From assembly GCF_001668675.1 (NCBI RefSeq), contig NZ_LZKQ01000184.1, forward strand, positions 1-38,807: a stretch of 38,807 bases of DNA, written 5' to 3'. Each line of letters starts with the position of its first letter. The first letter of the stretch is position 1. Positions 32,601 to 38,807 of this stretch are shown piece after piece. This stretch comes from Mycobacterium asiaticum (GTDB lineage: Bacteria > Actinomycetota > Actinomycetes > Mycobacteriales > Mycobacteriaceae). Under the pieces are notes generated by a model that was given only the letters and a program-made list of their open reading frames with translations, was not told the DNA's origin and searched no databases. Both the position numbers and the translations under genes were made by a program.

Positions 32601-35600
32601 GGTCGCCGTTGATGCTGCCCGCATCGGGATCGGTTGCGGTGCAAGTGGTTGTGGGCTCCCCCGTCTCGGAAGCCGTGCAAGAGAGCGACCAGCGCAGCGT
32701 CTCGATCTACTCACACGCCGACGTCGACGGTGCTTCGGCGTGGGTTTTGCACGCCGAGGGGACGTTGAGTTCCGGGACGGTCGAACCGGTGGCCGATCTG
32801 GCGGTGTGGCCACCGGCGGGAGCCGTCGCCGTCGACCTGACGGGCGGCTACGAGCGGTTGGCCGAGCACGGCTACGGGTACGGCCCGGCCTTCCGCGGGC
32901 TGACCGCGTTGTGGTCCCGCGGCGAGGAGTTGTTCGCCGAGGTGCGGTTGCCGGAATCGGCCGGGGGCACCGGCGGATTCGGGATGCACCCGGCCCTGCT
33001 GGACGCCGCCCTGCATGCGGCGGTGCTGGCCAACCCTGAGGCGGAGCTGGCGCTGCCGTTCTCCTGGCAGGGTGTGTCGCTGCACGCCGCGGGCGCGTCG
33101 ACGGTGCGGGCGCGGATCGCGCCGGCCGGGAACGCCGCGGTGTCCGTCGAGCTGGCCGATGGCCTGGGCTTGCCGGTGCTCTCGGTCGCCGCCATGGTGG
33201 CCCGGCCGGTGACCGAGCAGCGGCTGCGTGCCGCGATTTCCGGGGCCGGCCCCGACCGGCTGTTCGAACTGGCGTGGTCGCCGGCCACATCCACCAGCGG
33301 CCAGCCGGCACCCTATGAGATCTTCAATTCCGTTGCCACCGACGATGACCCGGTGACCGCGACCTACGAACGCGCGCACCGGGCGCTGGCCGCGGTGCAA
33401 TCGTGGCTCCAAAAGGATTCGGAGCGGGATTCGGGCGTGCTGGTAATCGCCACCCGCGGTGCCATGGCGCTGCCCGGCGAGGACGTCACCGATCTGGCGG
33501 GCGCGGCGGTCTGGGGCCTGCTGCGCTCGGCGCAGACCGAGCACCCGGGGCGGCTGGTGCTGATCGATTCCGATGCACCCGTTGATGATTCGGCCGCAGC
33601 GGCGGCACTCGCGGTCGGCGAGCCGCAGGTGTTGCTGCGCGGCGGGCAGGCCTACACACCGCGGGTGCGGGCCAGCCGTGCGGCCGACGGCATCCTGGAA
33701 CCGCCGGGCGACGGGCCGTGGCGGTTGGGCCTGAGCAGCGCCGGCACCTTCGAAAACCTGCGCCTGGAACCGGTTCCCGGCGGTGAGGCACCGTTGCAGC
33801 CCGGCAACGTCCGGGTCGCGCTGCGCGCCATCGCGGCGAACTTCCGCGACATCATGATCACGCTGGGCATGTTCACCCACGAAGCCCTGCTCGGCGGCGA
33901 GGGCGCCGGCGTGGTCGTCGAGGTCGGGCCCGGCGTCACCGAATTCGCGGTCGGTGACTCGGTATACGGATTCTTCCCCGACACCAGCGGCACCCTGGTG
34001 CCCGGCGACATCCGGCTGCTGCTGCCGATGCCGTCGGACTGGACCTACGCCGAAGCGGCCGCCATCTCCGCGGTGTTCACCACCGCGTGGTTCGCGTTCA
34101 TCGACCTCGCCGCCGCCAAGCCGGGACAGCGGGTGCTGATCCACGCCGCCGCCGGCGGTGTCGGCATGGCGGCCACCCAGCTGGCCCGGCACCTCGGTCT
34201 CGAGGTATTCGGCACCGCGAGCAAGGGCAAGTGGGACACGTTGCGGGCCATGGGCTTCGATGACGACCACATCGCCGACTCGCGCAGCCTGGAGTTCGAG
34301 GACAAGTTCCGTGCCATCACCAACGGCGCCGGCATGGACATCGTGCTGGACTCGCTGGCCGGCGAATTCGTGGACGCCTCCCTGCGACTGGTCGCCCCCG
34401 GCGGGGTGTTCCTGGAAATGGGCAAGACCGACATCCGGGACCCCGGGGCGATCGCCCAGGAGTACCCCGGTGTGCGCTATCGCGCGTTCGACCTTTTCGA
34501 ACCGGGCCGGCCCCGCATGCACCAGTACATGCTCGATCTCGCCGAGCTCTTCGACGCCGGTGTGCTGCGGCCGCTCCCGGTGACCACCTTCGACATCCGG
34601 CGGGCCCCGGCCGCGCTGCGGTACCTGAGCCAGGCCCGCCACATCGGCAAGGTCGTCATGACTATTCCCTTTGGGGCCGGCAACGGCTTGGGGCACGGCA
34701 CCGTCCTGATCACGGGTGGCACCGGCATGGCGGGCTCGGCGTTGGCGCGGCATGTGGTGGCCCAGCACGGGATTCGTCACCTGCTGTTGCTCAGCCGACG
34801 GGGTCCCGACGCTCCCGGCGCCGCGGAGTTGACCGCGGAATTGGAGGCCGCCGGAGCGCAGGTGCAGATCGTCGCCTGCGACGCCTCAGACCGGCCGGCG
34901 CTGGCCAAGGTCATCGCCGACATTCCGGTGCAGCGGCCGCTGTCGGCGGTCATCCACGCCGCCGGAGTGCTCGACGACGCAGTCGTGACGTCACTGACAC
35001 CCGAGCGGATCGACGCGGTGCTGCGGGCCAAGGTGGATGCGGCCTGGAACCTGCACGAGCTGACGAGTGATCTGAATGTGTCCGCGTTCGTGATGTTTTC
35101 GTCGATGGCCGGCCTGGTGGGCTCCTCGGGTCAGGGCAACTACTCGGCAGCGAACTGCTTCCTCGATGCACTGGCCGCGCACCGGCGCGCCCAGCGCCTG
35201 CCGGCGATGTCGCTCGGCTGGGGATTGTGGGATCAGGCCAGCGCGATGACCGTCGGCCTGGATGCCGCCGACCTGGCCCGGCTGGGCCGCGAGGGTGTGC
35301 TGGCGTTGTCGTCGCAGGAAGCGCTGGAATTGTTCGACACCGCACTGATCGTCGACGAGCCGTTCCTGGCCCCGGCCCGGATCGACCTGGCCGCGTTGCG
35401 GGCGCACGCGGTGGCGGTGCCGCCGATGTTCCGTGATCTGGTCACCGGCCCCGGCCGACGCCAGGTCGACGAATCACTGGCCGCGGCGAAGTCGAAATCG
35501 GCCCTCGCGCACCGGCTGCAGGGGCTGGCCGAGGCCGAACAACATGCCGTCCTGCTGGACCTGGTGCGATCTCACATCGCCACCGTGCTGGGCAACATCG

Positions 35601-38600
35601 CGCCGGAAGCCATCGACCCCGACAAGGCGTTCCAAGAGTTGGGCTTTGACTCCCTGACCGCCGTCGAGATGCGCAACCGTCTGAAAACCGCCACCGGGCT
35701 GTCGCTTTCGCCGACGCTCATCTTCGACTACCCGACGCCCAACGGGCTGGCCTCCTATATCCGCACCGAACTCGCCGGCATGCCGCAGGAGATCAAGCAG
35801 GCGCCCGCGGTCCGCGCCACCGGTGACGACGCGATCGCGATCGTCGGGATGTCGTGCCGCTACCCCGGCGGGGTGACCTCACCGGAAGAGCTGTGGGACA
35901 TGGTGTTCCAGGGCCGCGACGTGCTGTCGGACTTCCCGACCGACCGCGGATGGGACCTGGCCGGCCTGTACAACCGCGACCCCGACGTGCCGGGCACCTG
36001 CTACACCCGCACCGGCGGCTTCGTCGACGGTGTCGCCGACTTCGACCCCGCTTTCTTCGGGATCGCGCCGAGCGAGGCGTTGGCCATGGACCCGCAGCAG
36101 CGGATGTACCTCGAACTGTCCTGGGAGGCACTGGAACGCGCCGGAATCGACCCGGGCGCGCTGCGCGGCAGCGCCACCGGCGTGTTCGCGGGGGTCTACA
36201 CCCAGGGCTACGGGATCGGGGCCGCACAGACCGCGGAGGGTTTCCGGTTGACCGGACAGTCCTCGAGCGTGGCCTCCGGCCGGGTGGCGTATGTGCTGGG
36301 CCTGGAAGGCCCGGCGGTGTCGGTGGATACCGCGTGTTCGTCGTCGCTGGTGGCGTTGCACATGGCGGCGCAGTCGCTGCGGTCGGGGGAGTGCGATCTG
36401 GCGCTGGCCGGCGGTGTCACCGTCAACGCCACACCGGACATCTTCGTGGAGTTCAGCCGCATGCGCGGCCTGTCAGCCGACGGGCGGTGCAAGGCGTTCG
36501 CCGGCGCGGCCGACGGCACCGGGTTCGCCGAGGGCGGCGGAATGCTGGTGGTGGAACGGCTTTCCGACGCGCAGCGACTCGGGCATCCGGTGCTGGCGCT
36601 GGTTCGGGGTTCGGCGATCAACCAGGACGGCGCCTCCAACGGGCTGACCGCGCCGAACGGGCCCTCCCAGCAGCGGGTGGTGCGGGCGGCGCTGGCCAAT
36701 GCCGGTTTGACCCCGGCCGACGTGGATGTGGTCGAAGGACACGGCACCGGAACAACTTTGGGCGATCCGATCGAGGCGCAGGCGCTGCTGGCCACCTACG
36801 GCCAGGGGCGGACCGAGCCGCTGTGGCTGGGATCGATCAAGTCGAACATGGGTCACACCCAGGCCGCGGCCGGCGTGGCCGGGGTGATCAAGATGGTCCA
36901 GGCGATGCGCCACGAGGTGCTCCCGGCCACCCTGCACGTCGACGCACCAAGCCCGCACGTGGACTGGTCTACCGGGGCGGTGTCGTTGCTGACCGAATCC
37001 CGCCCGTGGCTGGCGCACAGCGGCCCCCGCCGGGCCGGGGTGTCCTCGTTCGGGATCAGTGGCACCAACGCGCACGTGATCATCGAGTCGGTTCCGGCGG
37101 CCGCCGCAGGCGAATCGGCCGGACCCGAGCCGGCGGTGCTGCCCTGGGTGGTCTCGGCCAAGACGCCCGCGGCGTTGCAGGCCCACGCGGCGCGGTTGTC
37201 GCAATACCTCGGCGGCCACGACGAACTCGGGCTCGCCGACATCGGCTGGACGCTGGCCGGCCGGTCCTCCTTCGAGCATCGGGCCGTCATCGTGGGATCC
37301 GACCGGGAGCAGATGCTGGCCGGATTGGATGAGCTGGCCACCGACGCGGTCGGCGAGGTCATTCGCGGCGTCGCCCAGCCCGGTGGCAAGACGGTCTTCG
37401 TCTTCCCGGGCCAGGGCTCCCAATTGCTGGGCATGGGCAAGGAATTGCACGTCCGGTATCCCGTCTTCGCCGAGGCGTTCGACGCCGTCGTCACGGAGCT
37501 GGACCGCCACCTGCTGCGGCCGCTGCGCGAGGTGGTCTGGGGCAGCGACGAAAACCTGCTGAACACCACGGAATTCGCTCAGCCCGCACTGTTCGCCGTC
37601 GAGGTCGCGTTGTTCCGGCTGCTTGAGTCCTGGGATGTGCGGCCCGACTTCGTGATGGGCCACTCGGTCGGCGAGCTGTCCGCGGCGCATGTCGCCGGGG
37701 TGCTGTCGCTGCAGAATGCCGCCGTTCTGGTCGCCGCCCGCGGCCGATTCATGCAGCGACTGGATGCCGGCGGGGCCATGATCGCGGTGCAGGCGACCGA
37801 GGCGGAAGTCCGCCCGCTGCTGGGGCCCGAGGTCAGCATCGCTGCCGTCAACGGGCCGTCGTCCGTGGTGATTTCGGGTGACGAGGAGTCGGTGCGCTCG
37901 GTGGCCGACGGCCTGCGCGCACAGGGTCGCCGCGTCCATCAGCTGGCCGTGTCGCACGCCTTCCACTCGGCGCTGATGGACCCGATGGTCGAGGAGTTCG
38001 GCGCGGTCGCGGCCGGGCTGCCGGTCGGGCCGCCCACCATCCCGGTCATCTCCAACCTGACCGGGCAATTGGCCGGCGCGGACTTCGGCTCGGCGGAATA
38101 CTGGAAACGCCATGTGCGGGAACCGGTCCGGTTCGCCGACAGCATCCGGTCCGCTCAGGCGGCCGGCGCGACCCGGTTCGTCGAGGTCGGGCCCAGCGGC
38201 GGCCTGACCGCCTCGATCGACGAGTCCCTGCCCGACGTCGCTGTCACCACGGTCTGCGCGCTGCGCAAGGACCGCCCGGAGCCCGCCACTTTGATCACGG
38301 CGCTGGCGCAGGCCTTCGTGACGGGTGCACAGGTGAACTGGCGGGCGGTGCTGGGTCCGGCGAACTTCGTCGAGCTGCCGACGTATGCCTTTGAGCGACG
38401 CAGGTTCTGGCTGTCCAACGACGGCGGTGCCGTCGACGCCGAAGGTCTCGGCCAGGCCGCCGGCGAGCACCCGCTGCTGGGCGCCGTGGTCGACCTGCCG
38501 TCCTCCGGCGGTGTGGTGCTGACCGGCCGGTTGTCCGCCGGCAAGCACGCCTGGCTGAAGGACCACGCCGTGGGCGGTGTGGTGATCTTCCCGGGCGCCG

Positions 38601-38807
38601 GCTTCGTCGAGTTGGCCATCCGGGCCGGCGACCAGGTCGGCTGCTCGGTGGTCGATGAGCTCACGCTGGCGGCGCCGCTGGTCCTGCCCGAATCGGGTTC
38701 GGTTGCCGTGCAGGTGGTGGTGGACGCCGCCGACGAATCCGGCTCCCGTGCGGTCTCGGTCTACTCGCGGGCCGACTCCGGCTCCACCTGGCTGTTGCAC
38801 GCCGAAG
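29624..38807 (+). CDS. pks12: Mycoketide-type polyketide synthase Pks12 (5' part; continues off window)
   Basis: 3,061 codons are visible without a stop. A coiled-coil docking segment (1-33) precedes module 1. KS has Cys203, His338, His376. AT has G-H-S-Q-G (Ser650) and Y-A-S-H at 750-753, the methylmalonyl-CoA signature. DH has H-A-V-S-G...P (His958) and Asp1127. ER has the NADPH loop H-A-A-A-G-G-V-G-M from 1507. KR has T-G-G-T-G-M-A-G from 1697, an L-D-D motif (B-type) and Tyr1840. ACP has G-F-D-S-L (Ser2010). Module 2 begins at about 2,068: KS Cys2238, AT G-H-S-V-G (Ser2681) with H-A-F-H at 2778-2781 (malonyl-CoA), and DH His2981, after which the window ends. Two fully reducing modules with alternating extender units are the known design of Pks12, which builds the methyl-branched chain of mannosyl-phosphomycoketide antigens. 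M. tuberculosis Pks12 is about 4,150 residues, so roughly a quarter is missing. Confidence 0.96.
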   Translation, partial: MADQLQHATEALRKALVQVERLKRTNRALLERSSEPIAIVGMSCRFPGGVDSPDGLWQMVADGRDVIAEFPTDRGWDVGSLFDPDPDAPHKTYANTGGFVDGVADFDPAFFGIAPSEALAMDPQHRMLLELSWEALERAGIDPSGLRGSATGVFAGIIAQGYGMFAEEIEGYRLTGMTSSVASGRVSYVLGLEGPAVSVDTACSSSLVALHMAVQSLRTGECDLALAGGATVNATPTVFVEFSRHRGLAPDGRCKAYAGAADGVGWSEGGAMLVVERLSDARRLGHPVLAVVRGSAVNQDGASNGLTAPNGPSQQRVVRAALANAGLTPADVDVVEGHGTGTTLGDPIEAQALLATYGQDRNQPLWLGSIKSNMGHTQAAAGVAGVIKMVQAMRHELLPATLHVDVPSPHVDWSAGSVELLAQARPWTTESGRSRRAAVSSFGISGTNAHVIIESVPADEPPQARPAPAVVPWALSAKSASALTGQAARLVEHLRARPELDPADVAWTLAGRTTFEHRAVLIGADRERLLAGLDELAAGELSELGELVRGTARPAGKTVFVFPGQGSQWIGMGVELLDTAPVFAQQIEACAEAFAEFVDWSLIDVLRGAPGAPGLDRVDVVQPVLFAVMVSLAELWKSIGVRPDAVIGHSQGEIAAAYVAGALSLRDAAKVVTLRSKLLTGLAGPGGMVSIACGVERARELLSPFGNRIDIAAVNGRSAVVVSGEGAALDELIRVCTEQELRVRRIDVDYASHSAEVEAIRLDLAHALAGIEPTSTRTAFFSTVTGNRLDTAGLDTEYWYRNIRQTVQLDQAVRSACEHGYRVFVESSPHPALIAGIEDTVADCLDGDAEPVVIPTLGREDGGLRRFLSSAAAAFVAGVTVDWHVPVAGGRLVDLPTYAFDKRRFWLSGEGAGADASGLGLAASEHALLRAVVELPASGGVVLTGRLSASAQGWLADHAVSGMLVFPGTGFVELAIRAGDEVGCTVVDELTLRSPLMLPASGSVAVQVVVGSPVSEAVQESDQRSVSIYSHADVDGASAWVLHAEGTLSSGTVEPVADLAVWPPAGAVAVDLTGGYERLAEHGYGYGPAFRGLTALWSRGEELFAEVRLPESAGGTGGFGMHPALLDAALHAAVLANPEAELALPFSWQGVSLHAAGASTVRARIAPAGNAAVSVELADGLGLPVLSVAAMVARPVTEQRLRAAISGAGPDRLFELAWSPATSTSGQPAPYEIFNSVATDDDPVTATYERAHRALAAVQSWLQKDSERDSGVLVIATRGAMALPGEDVTDLAGAAVWGLLRSAQTEHPGRLVLIDSDAPVDDSAAAAALAVGEPQVLLRGGQAYTPRVRASRAADGILEPPGDGPWRLGLSSAGTFENLRLEPVPGGEAPLQPGNVRVALRAIAANFRDIMITLGMFTHEALLGGEGAGVVVEVGPGVTEFAVGDSVYGFFPDTSGTLVPGDIRLLLPMPSDWTYAEAAAISAVFTTAWFAFIDLAAAKPGQRVLIHAAAGGVGMAATQLARHLGLEVFGTASKGKWDTLRAMGFDDDHIADSRSLEFEDKFRAITNGAGMDIVLDSLAGEFVDASLRLVAPGGVFLEMGKTDIRDPGAIAQEYPGVRYRAFDLFEPGRPRMHQYMLDLAELFDAGVLRPLPVTTFDIRRAPAALRYLSQARHIGKVVMTIPFGAGNGLGHGTVLITGGTGMAGSALARHVVAQHGIRHLLLLSRRGPDAPGAAELTAELEAAGAQVQIVACDASDRPALAKVIADIPVQRPLSAVIHAAGVLDDAVVTSLTPERIDAVLRAKVDAAWNLHELTSDLNVSAFVMFSSMAGLVGSSGQGNYSAANCFLDALAAHRRAQRLPAMSLGWGLWDQASAMTVGLDAADLARLGREGVLALSSQEALELFDTALIVDEPFLAPARIDLAALRAHAVAVPPMFRDLVTGPGRRQVDESLAAAKSKSALAHRLQGLAEAEQHAVLLDLVRSHIATVLGNIAPEAIDPDKAFQELGFDSLTAVEMRNRLKTATGLSLSPTLIFDYPTPNGLASYIRTELAGMPQEIKQAPAVRATGDDAIAIVGMSCRYPGGVTSPEELWDMVFQGRDVLSDFPTDRGWDLAGLYNRDPDVPGTCYTRTGGFVDGVADFDPAFFGIAPSEALAMDPQQRMYLELSWEALERAGIDPGALRGSATGVFAGVYTQGYGIGAAQTAEGFRLTGQSSSVASGRVAYVLGLEGPAVSVDTACSSSLVALHMAAQSLRSGECDLALAGGVTVNATPDIFVEFSRMRGLSADGRCKAFAGAADGTGFAEGGGMLVVERLSDAQRLGHPVLALVRGSAINQDGASNGLTAPNGPSQQRVVRAALANAGLTPADVDVVEGHGTGTTLGDPIEAQALLATYGQGRTEPLWLGSIKSNMGHTQAAAGVAGVIKMVQAMRHEVLPATLHVDAPSPHVDWSTGAVSLLTESRPWLAHSGPRRAGVSSFGISGTNAHVIIESVPAAAAGESAGPEPAVLPWVVSAKTPAALQAHAARLSQYLGGHDELGLADIGWTLAGRSSFEHRAVIVGSDREQMLAGLDELATDAVGEVIRGVAQPGGKTVFVFPGQGSQLLGMGKELHVRYPVFAEAFDAVVTELDRHLLRPLREVVWGSDENLLNTTEFAQPALFAVEVALFRLLESWDVRPDFVMGHSVGELSAAHVAGVLSLQNAAVLVAARGRFMQRLDAGGAMIAVQATEAEVRPLLGPEVSIAAVNGPSSVVISGDEESVRSVADGLRAQGRRVHQLAVSHAFHSALMDPMVEEFGAVAAGLPVGPPTIPVISNLTGQLAGADFGSAEYWKRHVREPVRFADSIRSAQAAGATRFVEVGPSGGLTASIDESLPDVAVTTVCALRKDRPEPATLITALAQAFVTGAQVNWRAVLGPANFVELPTYAFERRRFWLSNDGGAVDAEGLGQAAGEHPLLGAVVDLPSSGGVVLTGRLSAGKHAWLKDHAVGGVVIFPGAGFVELAIRAGDQVGCSVVDELTLAAPLVLPESGSVAVQVVVDAADESGSRAVSVYSRADSGSTWLLHAE

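Noticed and set aside
36473..38800. 775-codon minus-strand frame inside pks12
   Set aside because: It is the antisense of well-supported KS/AT/DH domains and arises from codon bias in GC-rich DNA; the same holds for the long antisense frames at 30272-32680 and 32711-34780.

Overview
The window comes from a slow-growing Mycobacterium. It is GC-rich and carries a PE_PGRS gene, a cobN-type cobaltochelatase, the RNA polymerase-binding protein RbpA, a polyprenol-phosphate mannose synthase and a pks12-type polyketide synthase. From memory, the order cobN, F420-type oxidoreductase, dienelactone hydrolase, fxsA, amidohydrolase, lnt/ppm1, rbpA, pks12 matches the M. tuberculosis Rv2062c to Rv2048c neighbourhood, read in the opposite direction. 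The presence of PE_PGRS favours the kansasii/marinum/tuberculosis side of the genus. No species can be named from the sequence alone.

The left part (1 to about 16,100) is a plasmid-like or integrative mobile element that continues off the left edge. Reading left to right it holds: a secreted, glycine-rich protein resembling type VII secretion substrates, with two paralogous single-pass membrane proteins (1-2,117); small unknown genes and an orphan antitoxin-like gene (2,209-3,183); a serine resolvase, a coupled unknown gene and an AlbA_2-domain protein (3,420-5,894); a partition module of ParA, a small ribbon-helix-helix (RHH) protein and three clusters of 8-bp TACGTCAT-type iterons, with an NYN-domain nuclease between the clusters (5,881-7,796); a small membrane protein and a second RHH-like gene behind three consecutive inverted repeats (8,182-8,794); a plasmid-type replication initiator with a coupled small gene (9,262-10,763); a repeat-rich candidate transfer origin; and a MobF-type relaxase/helicase (11,369-16,408).

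The relaxase frame loses relaxase character near 16,100. It continues antisense through a small two-TM membrane gene and ends inside the start of cobN, so the element-to-chromosome junction probably lies at about 16,095-16,120.

The right part (about 16,110-38,807) is ordinary mycobacterial chromosome: cobN (cobalamin synthesis), an F420-type oxidoreductase, a PE_PGRS gene standing where M. tuberculosis carries other genes, a dienelactone-hydrolase-family enzyme, fxsA, a 44-residue hydrophilic protein, an amidohydrolase, lnt and ppm1 as separate overlapping genes (lipoprotein acylation and polyprenol-phosphate-mannose synthesis), rbpA, a small zinc-motif protein and the first 3,061 codons of pks12. 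The visible part of pks12 contains one complete reducing module and most of the KS-AT-DH part of a second. Its two AT domains carry the methylmalonyl and malonyl signatures, as expected for mycoketide synthesis.
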